Origin: Lutibacter agarilyticus | GTDB taxonomy: Bacteria; Bacteroidota; Bacteroidia; Flavobacteriales; Flavobacteriaceae | Direction: 5' to 3' | Assembly: GCF_900188235.1 (NCBI RefSeq) | Contig: NZ_FZNT01000004.1 | Location: 1-64,000, forward strand | DNA length: 64,000 bases | In this document: one piece after another, positions 36,170-45,547 of the stretch | Layout of the letters: each line of letters starts with the position of its first letter | How positions within the stretch are numbered: position 1 is the first letter of the stretch | Made by a program: the position numbers and the translations under genes | Notes under the pieces: model-generated | The model's database searches: none | Seen by the model: the letters and a program-made list of their open reading frames with translations, nothing else | What the model was told of the DNA's origin: nothing

Positions 36170-38613
36170 CTTTTCTTTATTTTTTTAAAGATATTCTTAA
36201 TCCAAGATTGCTTGTCATTTTCATGATAAGCATTGGAATATTTAGCGTAGCCGTAGCCATAACCGTAGCCATAACCATATTTAGTTTTTACTTTAAAATC
36301 ATTTAAAACAATACTAATATTGGTAATTTCTTCTTTTGAATGCTTTTCATTGATTAATTTTAACATCCCCTTTTCAGAATAATTTTGACGTACCACATAA
36401 ATAGTAGCATCTGTATATTTTATCAATTCAATAGCGTCACTTACCAAACCTATTGGAGGTGTATCTAAAATAATATAATCATATTCTGCTTTTAGTTGGT
36501 TTATCAATTCATCCATATCATTACTTATTAATAGTTCTGACGGGTTTGGAGGAATAGGTCCAGACGGAATAACATCTAAATTTGAAATTTTTGTCTTATA
36601 AATAATCTCTGAGCGATTTTTTTCGCCAATTAAATAATTTACAACACCTGTTTCATTCGAAAGTTCAAAATCTTCTACAATTTTTGGTTTTCTTAAATCT
36701 AACCCCACAAGAATCGTTTTCTTTCCACCTAAAGCAAACACCGATGCCATATTGATAGAAACAAATGTTTTTCCTTCTCCACTTATAGATGAGGTAACTA
36801 AAATTGTTTTCGACTTATCTTTAGCTTCTCTGTGAAATAAAAACTGAATATTTGAACGTAACGCACGTATAGATTCTGCAACTGATGATTTTGGCTTTAG
36901 AAACACTGCTAAATTATTTTCAGCAGTACTTTTACCAACAACTCCTAAAATTGGAATAGGAGAAATGCGTTCAATTTCTTCAACCGTATGAATTTTACTA
37001 TCCAAAATTTCAATAGCAACTATTACAAATAATGGTAATATAATTCCTAATAATAAAGCTATCATATAGTTGAACTGAATTCTTGGCAAAATAGCTCCTT
37101 GCCCTGTATCTTTTGCTGAATCTAGTACTGTAATATCTGAAACACTTGCTGCAATTGCAATATCAGCTTCGTATCTTTTTTGCATTAAAAACACAAAATT
37201 TGATTCTGTTAAAGAATACTTACGTTCAAAATTTAATAATTTTTGTTCTTTGTTTGGTAATTTATCTAACTCGTAATTGTAACTATTTAACCTTTTTTTA
37301 CTGTTGTTTAAACTTATAAGTGTTGTATTTTTTAAGGAAGATAAATTTTCTAATAAAACGCCACGTGCAGTATCAATTTCATCGTTTTTTAATTTTAATG
37401 AAGGATGGTTGGCTGTAACCTCTGTTACTAATTTATTTTTTTCAATAGACAAACGCGTTAATTCGCCCATCATAGTAGCTATAGAAGCATCTTCAATATT
37501 AATAATTGCAGGTGCAGGAATCTTCTCGTAATTAGATGTAGTTTCTATGTAGTTTTCTAAATTTTCAAAATAAACGATTCTATCTGTCAGCTGCTTTTGC
37601 ATTTCATCTAAACCTGTAGTTCTAGAAAAAATTAACCCGCCTTGTGCGGATAAATCATAAATATCATTTTCTTGTTTAAACTTGCCAATATTAGCTTCAA
37701 TCAATTTTAAACTATCAGAAGTATTTTTAAATTGAGCATCAATAAATGCTTTAGTACTTCGAGCATAATTTGTTTTTTGCTCTAATTCATCTTCTGCTAA
37801 AACCTGAATGGTGGTGTTTAAATAATCCACAATACGATTTTTATTTGCCCCGGTTAACGATAATTGAATTAACGAGGTTCCAGACAAACCACTTGCTCTT
37901 ACATTTTGATACTTACTAGTAACCTGATTTATAGCGTTTAATTTCACATAATAAGAACTCCCTTTTATGGAATTTATAGAGTCAGTTTTTAAAACCTGCG
38001 CTTTTAAAAATGGTAAATTTATATACTCATCAACTGTAAAAGTTTTAGTTATTTTTGGTTCTTCAACAGCTAATGTTTTTTTTGTTTCATCTTTATAATT
38101 CATTAAATTATAAGACGTATTTTCACCAAAATCAACTGAAATTGTAAAAGTATTTTCTTCAATAAAATCAATTTTTATAAGTGTGTTTAATAATTGATAT
38201 TGGTTGGGCTGTAGAATAAATTTAAAAGGTGTTTTTCCGTAAACATCTTCTTTTCTAAATTGCCCTTCTTTTAAATAATCAATATAAAAGTTCAATCTTT
38301 TAATTACTTTTTCATTATGTGAACGCGAGGTCAATGCTTTCCTAATAGATTCTACCTTATCACTTACCCCACCCCAATTAAATGCAATATTTGTTCCTGT
38401 TGAAAAAAGTGGGTTTTGTTTTTCCTTTACCGCAATTGTTGAAGATAAACCATACAATTTTGGCGCTGAAATATTGTAGTAATAGGCAATTCCTAAAGCT
38501 ATTACCACAGACAATACAAACCATTTCCAATTTGCTAAAACCCTAAAAATATAGTCTTTAATATCTGAAATATGTTCTTTCGGGTTTTGGATGAATTTAA
38601 ATTGATTTTCCAT
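36166..38613 (-). CDS. wzc: Wzc-type polysaccharide co-polymerase with tyrosine autokinase domain
   Basis: The 815-residue inner-membrane protein has a Wzz-like domain with a helix near 30-50, a long periplasmic coiled-coil region (about 290-480) and a second helix near 515-535. The cytoplasmic BY-kinase domain begins near 580. It shows Walker A SSISGEGKTF, Walker A' ILVGLDLRKPK and Walker B YDYIILDTPP. The C-terminus has a Tyr cluster formed by five Gly-Tyr dipeptides, then more Tyr, probably the autophosphorylation tail. It lies 7 bp after a Wza lipoprotein gene. Together they form an export module physically separate from the main polysaccharide locus. Confidence 0.92.
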   Translation of the reverse strand: MENQFKFIQNPKEHISDIKDYIFRVLANWKWFVLSVVIALGIAYYYNISAPKLYGLSSTIAVKEKQNPLFSTGTNIAFNWGGVSDKVESIRKALTSRSHNEKVIKRLNFYIDYLKEGQFRKEDVYGKTPFKFILQPNQYQLLNTLIKIDFIEENTFTISVDFGENTSYNLMNYKDETKKTLAVEEPKITKTFTVDEYINLPFLKAQVLKTDSINSIKGSSYYVKLNAINQVTSKYQNVRASGLSGTSLIQLSLTGANKNRIVDYLNTTIQVLAEDELEQKTNYARSTKAFIDAQFKNTSDSLKLIEANIGKFKQENDIYDLSAQGGLIFSRTTGLDEMQKQLTDRIVYFENLENYIETTSNYEKIPAPAIINIEDASIATMMGELTRLSIEKNKLVTEVTANHPSLKLKNDEIDTARGVLLENLSSLKNTTLISLNNSKKRLNSYNYELDKLPNKEQKLLNFERKYSLTESNFVFLMQKRYEADIAIAASVSDITVLDSAKDTGQGAILPRIQFNYMIALLLGIILPLFVIVAIEILDSKIHTVEEIERISPIPILGVVGKSTAENNLAVFLKPKSSVAESIRALRSNIQFLFHREAKDKSKTILVTSSISGEGKTFVSINMASVFALGGKKTILVGLDLRKPKIVEDFELSNETGVVNYLIGEKNRSEIIYKTKISNLDVIPSGPIPPNPSELLISNDMDELINQLKAEYDYIILDTPPIGLVSDAIELIKYTDATIYVVRQNYSEKGMLKLINEKHSKEEITNISIVLNDFKVKTKYGYGYGYGYGYAKYSNAYHENDKQSWIKNIFKKIKKS
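36247..36279 (-). repeat. Hexanucleotide repeat coding for the Gly-Tyr tail of Wzc
   Basis: A 33-bp in-frame array of GGY-TAY codons encodes Tyr followed by five Gly-Tyr units. Codons alternate between GGT/GGC and TAT/TAC, so copies are near-identical but not perfect. Slippage would change the Tyr number in steps of one dipeptide without breaking the frame. Confidence 0.8.
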
Positions 38614-38619
38614 ACACTA

Positions 38620-39396
38620 CTATAAAGTATTAATCAATAAAATGGTGGTAGTTACAAACGAAAATACCGTTACTAGTGTTGTAAACGTTTGGAATCCTGT
38701 TGCTCCAAATCCCCAAGTTTTTTGTTTTAAGGGCGCTACATAAATCACATCGTTTGGTTTTATATAAAAATTATCCGATTCAAAAATTTCTATTTCCAAT
38801 AAGTTTACCTTGTATTTTTTAACACCATCTATTGTTTTTCGAACTACAACAATATTTTCCCGATCCCCAAAAGTATTAACATCACCTGCATTGGCAATGG
38901 CATCAACAATAGATACTTCGTTTTGAGACAAATTGATGGTTCCTGGAGAACCAACTTCACCTGTAATTACAAAATTTATTCCGGCTAGTTTAACTGTTAC
39001 AAAAACCGATTCCACTTTTTTGACATACTTCGTCAATTCACTTTCAATTTTTTGGCGGACTTCCTTTTCGGTATATCCAAGTACATTTAAATCGCCTATA
39101 TATGGAATTCTTATATTTCCGTGCCTATCAATAGTATACCCTGTAAAATATAATCCCTCACCTCCTTGAGTAGTTGATGTTGTAGCACTATTTTTAAACA
39201 ATGAAACAATTTCTGGGTTTTCAGCTTTAATATCTATGTACAATATATCATTTACTTGCAACCTGTAAGGCTCGTTATTCAATCTGTAAAGTTCCGATTT
39301 AGTAGCTGGTTCTCCTTGAAAATATGTCAGCTTTTTTGCTGGTATACAGGAAGATAAAAAACATAAAACGAATGCGTATAAAAAAAATTTCTTCAT
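38620..39396 (-). CDS. wza: Wza-like polysaccharide export lipoprotein
   Basis: The 258-residue protein has a lipoprotein signal peptide with lipobox LSSC (Cys near residue 17). A Poly_export domain follows (YRLQVNDILYIDIKAENPE), then a nearby SLBB segment (FVITGEVGSPGTINLSQ) and a C-terminal hydrophobic helix. It should form or anchor the outer-membrane exit pore. It is the partner of the downstream wzc. A TATATTTG -7 element lies at 39416-39423 on the minus strand. Confidence 0.92.
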   Translation of the reverse strand: MKKFFLYAFVLCFLSSCIPAKKLTYFQGEPATKSELYRLNNEPYRLQVNDILYIDIKAENPEIVSLFKNSATTSTTQGGEGLYFTGYTIDRHGNIRIPYIGDLNVLGYTEKEVRQKIESELTKYVKKVESVFVTVKLAGINFVITGEVGSPGTINLSQNEVSIVDAIANAGDVNTFGDRENIVVVRKTIDGVKKYKVNLLEIEIFESDNFYIKPNDVIYVAPLKQKTWGFGATGFQTFTTLVTVFSFVTTTILLINTL

Positions 39397-39415
39397 AAAT
39401 ATAATGTGGACAAAG

Positions 39416-39423
39416 CAAATATA
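39416..39423 (-). promoter_or_regulatory. Probable -7 promoter element of wza-wzc
   Basis: TATATTTG on the minus strand matches TAnnTTTG. It ends only 20 bp before the wza start codon, giving a very short leader. Confidence 0.45.
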
Positions 39424-39482
39424 ATTTTAAATCGCTTATTAAAATAATTTTTCAACTATTTTCGCAGTAAATATAAACTTAT

Positions 39483-40259
39483 ATGTGGTTTAAAATAAAA
39501 TCATATCTAACATTTTTACTGAAATCAACCAATCAGCATGGAGTTCACTCGCCATTTGTATTTGACTTGGTTACCAATTGTTTTTACAAAAAAACAGCTG
39601 CTTCAAAAATAACAACTTTTAAAAAGTTTAAAAAAAACCTTTACAACGATTTAACAGTTATTCATATTACCGATTTTGGAAAGGGTTCTAAAGTATTTAA
39701 AACCAACGAACGAAAGGTTGCTGATATTGCTAAAATTGCTGGAATTTCAAATAAAAAAGCCTTATTACTGATTAGAATTATTGAGTTCTTTGATTTTTCA
39801 AGTATGCTAGAAATTGGCACATCAGTTGGCTTAGCTACTTCAGCTTTAAGTATTGCAAACCCTTCGGCACAAGTTACAAGTATAGAGGGTTGCAAAAATA
39901 CCGCTAAAATTGCTGATAATTTATTTAACCAATATAATTTAAAAAACATTCAATTAATTGTAGGTAATTTTAATGTTACACTTCCGAAGGTTTTAAAAAA
40001 TCAACAATTTGATTTTATTTATTTCGATGGAAATCACCAAAAGGAAGCCACTTTAAACTACTTTGACACTTGTTTAAACACTGTTCATAATAATTCTGTA
40101 TTTATTTTTGATGACATTTATTGGTCTACTGAAATGTTAGAAGCTTGGGAATTCATAAAAAAACACCCGAAAGTGACTGTTACTATTGACACCTATTTTT
40201 GGGGAATTGTTTTTTTTAGAAAAGAACAAAATAAACAAAATTTCACAATAAGATGTTGA
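39483..40259 (+). CDS. Class I SAM-dependent O-methyltransferase-like protein
   Basis: The 258-residue protein has motif I in MLEIGTSVGLATSALS, the acidic residue after strand 2 in VTSIEGCKNT, and FDFIYFDGNHQKEATLNYF, followed by FIFDDIYWS. This is the pattern of SAM-binding O-methyltransferases. The DGNH and DDIYW motifs resemble metal-dependent COMT-like enzymes. It diverges from wza and precedes the PduO-type gene by 57 bp. The substrate is unknown. Confidence 0.85.
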   Translation: MWFKIKSYLTFLLKSTNQHGVHSPFVFDLVTNCFYKKTAASKITTFKKFKKNLYNDLTVIHITDFGKGSKVFKTNERKVADIAKIAGISNKKALLLIRIIEFFDFSSMLEIGTSVGLATSALSIANPSAQVTSIEGCKNTAKIADNLFNQYNLKNIQLIVGNFNVTLPKVLKNQQFDFIYFDGNHQKEATLNYFDTCLNTVHNNSVFIFDDIYWSTEMLEAWEFIKKHPKVTVTIDTYFWGIVFFRKEQNKQNFTIRC

Positions 40260-40303
40260 AAATTGAAATGGTTCATTTTTCATTTTTTTTGATATTAAAT
40301 AAT

Positions 40304-40311
40304 TAAATTTG
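40304..40311 (+). promoter_or_regulatory. Probable -7 element giving a leaderless or near-leaderless pduO-type mRNA
   Basis: TAAATTTG matches TAnnTTTG and ends only 5 bp before the ATG at 40317. Transcription from the usual distance would begin at or next to the start codon. Confidence 0.4.
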
Positions 40312-40316
40312 CACTT

Positions 40317-40892
40317 ATGAAAATATATACAAAAACAGGCGACACAGGAAAAACTTCTTTATTTGGAGGTACAAGAGTTCCAAAATACCACACAAGAATT
40401 GAAGCTTACGGTACTATTGACGAATTGAACGCTTATATAGGTTTGGTTAGAGATCAAGAAATCGATACACATACTTCTGATGTTTTATTAAACATACAAA
40501 CTGAGTTGTTTACGCTTGGAGCGATGCTTGCTACTCCTCCAGAAAAAGAATTACTAAAAAGTGGTAAAGAACGTTTGAATATTGAAAAAACAAACGATGA
40601 AAAAATTTCATTACTAGAACAAGAAATTGATTTAATGAATGAAAGTTTACCTCCAATGACAAATTTTATATTACCAGGCGGCCATACAACTGTGTCATAT
40701 TGTCATATTGCACGTTGTATTTGCAGAAGAGCTGAACGAATTACCACACAGTTAAGTGATGAAAGTAGCGTAAACCCACAAATATTAATGTATTTAAATC
40801 GCCTATCTGACTATCTATTTGTATTGGCACGAAAATTGACACTTGATACTAAATCACAGGAAATACCTTGGATTCCTGTTAAAAATAAATAA
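40317..40892 (+). CDS. Cob(I)yrinic acid a,c-diamide adenosyltransferase (PduO type)
   Basis: The 191-residue protein adenosylates cob(I)alamin using ATP. It has the PduO N-terminal KIYTKTGDTGKTSLFGGTRVPK nucleotide-binding motif, RIEAYGTIDELNAYIGL, LPGGHTTVSYCHIARCICRRAER and LNRLSDYLFVLAR. These are diagnostic for the family, and the length is standard. No other cobalamin gene is in this window. It may supply coenzyme B12 for methylmalonyl-CoA mutase or ribonucleotide reductase encoded elsewhere. Confidence 0.95.
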   Translation: MKIYTKTGDTGKTSLFGGTRVPKYHTRIEAYGTIDELNAYIGLVRDQEIDTHTSDVLLNIQTELFTLGAMLATPPEKELLKSGKERLNIEKTNDEKISLLEQEIDLMNESLPPMTNFILPGGHTTVSYCHIARCICRRAERITTQLSDESSVNPQILMYLNRLSDYLFVLARKLTLDTKSQEIPWIPVKNK

Positions 40893-40927
40893 GTTCTTTT
40901 GAATATTGAAAAAAAAGCAAAAATCAC

Positions 40928-40957
40928 TTGCTTTTATGACTAAAAAAATTATTTTTG
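40928..40957 (+). promoter_or_regulatory. Promoter of the DUF2795 gene
   Basis: TTG at 40928-40930, a 19-bp spacer and TATTTTTG at 40950-40957 match the Bacteroidota -33/-7 arrangement. The start codon lies 24 bp downstream. Confidence 0.55.
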
Positions 40958-40980
40958 CACAAAATTAAATAATACAAATT

Positions 40981-41202
40981 ATGTATTGGACTTTAGAATT
41001 AGCATCTTATTTAGCAGATGCACCTTGGCCAGCAACAAAGGATGAGTTGATTGATTATGCAATTAGAACAGGAGCGCCTTTAGAAGTTGTAGAAAATCTT
41101 CAAGAAATTGAAGATGCAGAAGAAAATTTTGAAACTATTCTTGAAATTTGGCCTGATTACCCTTCCGAAGAAGATTATCTTTGGAATGAAGATGAATATT
41201 AA
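40981..41202 (+). CDS. DUF2795 domain-containing small acidic protein
   Basis: The 73-residue protein, MYWTLELASYLADAPWPATK and onward, matches the DUF2795 family of small cytoplasmic proteins. A helical N-terminal part is followed by a strongly acidic tail (IEDAEENFE... YPSEEDYLWNEDEY). The function is unknown. It has its own promoter and terminator and lies 167 bp upstream of secA. A regulatory or chaperone-like role would be speculation. Confidence 0.85.
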   Translation: MYWTLELASYLADAPWPATKDELIDYAIRTGAPLEVVENLQEIEDAEENFETILEIWPDYPSEEDYLWNEDEY

Positions 41203-41217
41203 GCAAACTACAAAAAT

Positions 41218-41245
41218 AAAAAGTCTCTATAGAGGCTTTTTTTTT
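41218..41245 (+). terminator. Terminator of the DUF2795 gene
   Basis: A hairpin centred on CTCTATAGAG with A-rich and T-rich arms (AAAAAG and CTTTTT) is followed by a T run, 16 bp after the stop codon. Confidence 0.75.
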
Positions 41246-41369
41246 GCTTAATAAACAAAAAAAACAAATAGAATTTGAACTATTTATTTTAAATTCGCTT
41301 ACTATAAAATTAACATATTCTATTACATTTTACACAAGTGTAATTCTTTAAAATAGTACCAAAAAAATT

Positions 41370-44300
41370 ATGAGTATCATAAATTCAATTCTAAAAGTAT
41401 TTGTAGGAGACAAATACAAAAAAGATTTAAAATTACTACAACCTGTTGTTACAGACACACACGCTTTTGAAAGTGAAATAGCAGCTTTAAGCAATGACGA
41501 ATTACGAAACAAAACAACTTATTTTAAGCAAAAGATAAAAGATGCTACAGATACATTTAATTCGCAAATTGAACTTTTAAAAGAAGAAGCTCATAAAGCA
41601 AATGTAGATCGTAAAGAAGAAATTTATGCTGAAATTGATCAGTTAGAAGATGATGTTTACGCCGCTTCTGAAGTTATTTTAAAAGAAATTATGCCTGAAG
41701 CTTTTGCTGTTGTTAAAGAAACAGCTAAACGTTTCACTTTAAATAAAGAAATTATTGTTACTGCCAGTCCTTTTGACAGAGAACTTTCAGCACAAAAAGA
41801 CAATGTTACCCTAGATAACGAAAAAGCCATTTGGTCAAACACTTGGGATGCACAAGGAAAAGAAGTTACTTGGGATATGATTCATTACGATGTTCAGCTT
41901 ATTGGTGGTTCTGTATTACACCAAGGTAATATTGCTGAAATGATGACGGGTGAAGGTAAAACATTGGTATCAACTCTTCCTGTATATTTAAATGCATTAA
42001 CTGGTAAAGGTGTACACGTAGTAACGGTAAATGATTATTTAGCAAAACGTGATGCTGCTTGGATGGCACCAATTTTTGAATTTCACGGGTTAAGTGTTGA
42101 TTGTGTTGACCACCACCAACCTAATTCTGATGCTCGTAGAAAAGCATACAATTCCGATATTACCTACGGTACAAATAATGAGTTTGGATTTGACTACTTG
42201 CGTGATAATATGGCGCATTCTCCAAATGATTTGGTACAACGCCCACATAACTACGCTATTGTTGATGAGGTGGATTCTGTATTAATTGATGATGCGCGTA
42301 CTCCGTTAATTATTTCTGGTGCGACTGCAAATGCTGGTCGTCATGAATTTAACGAACTAAAACCTAGTGTTGATAAACTAGTATCAACTCAACGTAATTA
42401 TTTAACAGGTGTATTAGTTGAAGCTAAAAAATTAATTAGCGAAGGCGACACCAAAGAAGGTGGATTTTTATTATTACGTGTATTTAGAGGTTTACCTAAA
42501 AGTAAAGCTTTAATTAAATATTTAAGTCAGGAAGGAATTAGACAATTACTGCAAAAAACGGAAAATTATTATATGCAAGATAATAACCGTGAGATGCCAA
42601 AAATTGATGAGGCCTTATATTTTGTAATTGACGAAAAAAATAATTCTATTGAATTAACCGACAAAGGAATTACTTTTTTATCAGGTGATGATGGTGACGA
42701 AAGCTTCTTTATTTTACCTGATTTAAGTACTGAAATTGGTAAAATTGAAAGTCAGAATTTAAGTAAAGATGAAATTGTTTCTAAAAAAGATGAATTATAT
42801 AGAGACTTCAGCATAAAAAGTGAACGTATTCATACAATGAATCAACTTCTAAAAGCATACACCTTATTTGAAAAGGATATTGAGTATGTTATTATGGAAG
42901 ACAAAATTAAAATTGTTGATGAGCAAACGGGACGTATTATGGACGGTCGTAGATATTCAGATGGTTTACACCAAGCAATTGAAGCTAAAGAAAATGTAAA
43001 AATTGAAGATGCTACACAAACTTATGCTACCGTAACTTTACAAAACTACTTTAGAATGTACCGCAAACTTTCGGGTATGACAGGTACTGCCATTACTGAA
43101 GCAGGTGAATTTTGGGATATTTACAAATTAGATGTGATTGAAATCCCTACAAATGTTCCTTTATTAAGAAAAGATAGAGAAGATTTAGTATTTAAAACAA
43201 AACGTGAAAAATACAACGCTGTAATTGATGAAATTGAAAATTTAGTAAATCAAGGTCGTCCAGTTTTAGTTGGAACAACTTCTGTTGAAATTTCTGAATT
43301 GTTAGGTAGAATGCTTTCTATCCGTAAAATTAATCACAATGTATTAAATGCAAAACTTCACAAAAAAGAAGCCGACATTGTTGCACAAGCTGGGCAACCA
43401 GGCATTGTAACAATTGCAACCAATATGGCGGGTCGTGGTACGGATATTAAATTGTCTGATGAAGTAAAAGCTGCAGGTGGTTTAGCAATTATTGGTACAG
43501 AACGTCATGATTCTCGTCGTGTTGACCGTCAGTTACGTGGTCGTGCTGGTCGTCAGGGAGATCCAGGATCTTCTCAATTTTATGTTTCCTTAGAAGATAA
43601 TTTAATGCGTTTGTTTGGTTCAGAACGTATAGCCAAAATGATGGATAGAATGGGCTTAGAAGAAGGTGAAGTAATTCAACATTCTATGATTACCAAATCT
43701 ATTGAACGTGCACAACGTAAAGTTGAAGAAAATAACTTTGGAGTTCGTAAACGATTGTTAGAATATGATGATGTTATGAACTCTCAACGTGAGGTAGTTT
43801 ACAAACGTCGTAGACACGCATTGTATGGAGAGCGTTTACAAGTTGATATTGTAAATATGGTATATGATACTTGTAATTTATTGATTCGTGAAAATAAAGC
43901 AACTAGCGATTATCAAAATTTTGAATTTGAATTGATTCGTTTTTCTTCAACAAGTTCTCCTTTTTCTGAAGAAGAATTTAAATCGCTTTCAGAACAAGAA
44001 TTAACCGATCAATTGTTTGATGTAGTTTACAAACATTATAAAGAAAAATTAGAGCGCAGTGCTGCAGCAGCTTTTCCTGTAATCAAGGATGTTTATGAAA
44101 ATCAAGGCGATAGATACGAACGTATTGTTGTACCATTTACTGACGGAACTAAGGAATTAAAAGTTGTTACTAATTTAAAAGAAGCTTACGAATCTGAAGG
44201 TAAAGGTTTGGTAACTGATTTTGAAAAGAACATTACTTTAGCCATTATTGATGATACTTGGAAAGACCATCTTCGTCAAATGGATGAATTAAAACAATCT

Positions 44301-44708
44301 GTTCAAAATGCAACTTACGAACAAAAAGATCCTTTATTAATTTATAAATTTGAATCTTTTGAATTGTTCAACGGAATGCTTGACCGTGTAAATAAAGACG
44401 TATTATCTTTCTTATTTAAGGGGGAATTACCTTCGCAAGATGCAAATCAAGTTTCACAAGCTAAAGAGCAAAAAAGAGAAAAAGTTCAGTTAAGCAAAGC
44501 TGATTATAAGAGTCCTACAGAAGGTACTCAAACAAATCAAACACAAGAACAACAGGTTGTTGAAACTATTGTTAGAACAGAACGTAAAATTGGTAGGAAC
44601 GAAAAAGTAACTATTAAAAATGTACTAAGCGGAGAAAATAAATCTATGAAATACAAACAAGCCATTCCTCTAATTCAAAAAGGTGATTGGGTATTGACTG
44701 AAGATTAA
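41370..44708 (+). CDS. secA: Preprotein translocase ATPase SecA
   Basis: SecA drives protein export through SecYEG. The 1112 residues are longer than E. coli SecA (901), as is usual in Bacteroidota, which carry insertions in the N-terminal half. Visible motifs are Walker [14 protein letters not shown] near 191-203, the [23 protein letters not shown]-type region, [12 protein letters not shown], and [11 protein letters not shown] near 685, followed by [17 protein letters not shown]. The C-terminus ends KGDWVLTED without the Cys-rich zinc motif of E. coli SecA. A bidirectional terminator follows. Confidence 0.98.
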   Translation: MSIINSILKVFVGDKYKKDLKLLQPVVTDTHAFESEIAALSNDELRNKTTYFKQKIKDATDTFNSQIELLKEEAHKANVDRKEEIYAEIDQLEDDVYAASEVILKEIMPEAFAVVKETAKRFTLNKEIIVTASPFDRELSAQKDNVTLDNEKAIWSNTWDAQGKEVTWDMIHYDVQLIGGSVLHQGNIAEMMTGEGKTLVSTLPVYLNALTGKGVHVVTVNDYLAKRDAAWMAPIFEFHGLSVDCVDHHQPNSDARRKAYNSDITYGTNNEFGFDYLRDNMAHSPNDLVQRPHNYAIVDEVDSVLIDDARTPLIISGATANAGRHEFNELKPSVDKLVSTQRNYLTGVLVEAKKLISEGDTKEGGFLLLRVFRGLPKSKALIKYLSQEGIRQLLQKTENYYMQDNNREMPKIDEALYFVIDEKNNSIELTDKGITFLSGDDGDESFFILPDLSTEIGKIESQNLSKDEIVSKKDELYRDFSIKSERIHTMNQLLKAYTLFEKDIEYVIMEDKIKIVDEQTGRIMDGRRYSDGLHQAIEAKENVKIEDATQTYATVTLQNYFRMYRKLSGMTGTAITEAGEFWDIYKLDVIEIPTNVPLLRKDREDLVFKTKREKYNAVIDEIENLVNQGRPVLVGTTSVEISELLGRMLSIRKINHNVLNAKLHKKEADIVAQAGQPGIVTIATNMAGRGTDIKLSDEVKAAGGLAIIGTERHDSRRVDRQLRGRAGRQGDPGSSQFYVSLEDNLMRLFGSERIAKMMDRMGLEEGEVIQHSMITKSIERAQRKVEENNFGVRKRLLEYDDVMNSQREVVYKRRRHALYGERLQVDIVNMVYDTCNLLIRENKATSDYQNFEFELIRFSSTSSPFSEEEFKSLSEQELTDQLFDVVYKHYKEKLERSAAAAFPVIKDVYENQGDRYERIVVPFTDGTKELKVVTNLKEAYESEGKGLVTDFEKNITLAIIDDTWKDHLRQMDELKQSVQNATYEQKDPLLIYKFESFELFNGMLDRVNKDVLSFLFKGELPSQDANQVSQAKEQKREKVQLSKADYKSPTEGTQTNQTQEQQVVETIVRTERKIGRNEKVTIKNVLSGENKSMKYKQAIPLIQKGDWVLTED

Positions 44709-44727
44709 ATTCTTTATTTTATAATAC

Positions 44728-44760
44728 AAAAAAGGCTTCAATTAAATTGAAGCCTTTTTT
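44728..44760. terminator. Bidirectional terminator between secA and ppk2
   Basis: Sixteen-base perfect arms (AAAAAAGGCTTCAATT and its complement) have A and T runs on both sides. The hairpin serves secA on the plus strand and the ccoG-fixH-tauE-ppk2-ppk2 transcript on the minus strand. Its right edge touches the ppk2 stop codon. Confidence 0.85.
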
Positions 44761-45545
44761 TATACTTTTCTATTTTTATCGTAAGGAATACTTCTTAATA
44801 CATGGTTAATAACACTTACTCTTGCAAAAGTTTTTCTATTTGCCTTAATTATTTTCCAAGGTACTACGCCATCTTTTGTTTTGGCAAACATTTTATTTTT
44901 ATACTCGGTATAAACATCCCAATACTTCTGAGCCTTTTTATCTACAGCGGTCATTTTCCATTGCTTTAGAGGGTCATTTACAATGTCATGAAAACGTTTA
45001 TTTTGCTCTCTTTTGGAAATTGACATATAGATTTTCACAAGTCTAATCCCAGACTCCGTAATCATACGCTCAAAATCATTTACCTGATTCATGAAAATTT
45101 CATGTTCTTCAATGGTACAAAAGCCGTTGACAGGTTCAACTACAGCCCTATTGTACCAACTTCTATCAAAAAAAACAATTTCACCTGCTTTTGGAAACTG
45201 TCTCACATAACGTTGAAAGTACCATTGTGTTTTTTCATCTTCGGAAGGTTTGCTTAAGGCTACAATTCTAAGTTGACGAGGGTTCATGCGCTCTGTAATT
45301 CTACGTATTGCTCCCCCTTTTCCTGCGGCATCTCTACCTTCAAAAACAACAATAATACGCTCATTTTCATCAATTGCCCAAGATTGTAATCTTATCAATT
45401 CAACCTGTAATTTCTTTAATTTTTTTTCGTATCTAACATACCGAAGCGCCTTTTCTATGTTAAAAGGTTCTTTAGACAATAAGGCTTTTAACCCTTTGCT
45501 TGAATTCAGAATATCAATATCTTCTTGCGTTAAGTTCAGTTCCAT
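44760..45545 (-). CDS. ppk2: Polyphosphate kinase 2 (first of a tandem pair by coordinate)
   Basis: PPK2 enzymes transfer phosphate between polyphosphate and nucleotides. The 261-residue one-domain protein has Walker A FEGRDAAGKGGAIRRI, the lid-region RQLRIVALSKPSEDEKTQWYFQRY, and Walker B FFDRSWYNRAVVEPV. These are class I PPK2 motifs. It lies 2 bp after a paralogous ppk2 gene and ends at a terminator. Preference for ADP or GDP cannot be told from the sequence. Confidence 0.95.
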   Translation of the reverse strand: MELNLTQEDIDILNSSKGLKALLSKEPFNIEKALRYVRYEKKLKKLQVELIRLQSWAIDENERIIVVFEGRDAAGKGGAIRRITERMNPRQLRIVALSKPSEDEKTQWYFQRYVRQFPKAGEIVFFDRSWYNRAVVEPVNGFCTIEEHEIFMNQVNDFERMITESGIRLVKIYMSISKREQNKRFHDIVNDPLKQWKMTAVDKKAQKYWDVYTEYKNKMFAKTKDGVVPWKIIKANRKTFARVSVINHVLRSIPYDKNRKV

Positions 45546-45547
45546 AA

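Noticed and set aside
36247-36279. Possible non-coding satellite at the Gly-Tyr array
   Set aside because: It is in frame within the intact wzc coding sequence and encodes the expected tyrosine-rich tail, so it is a coding repeat.
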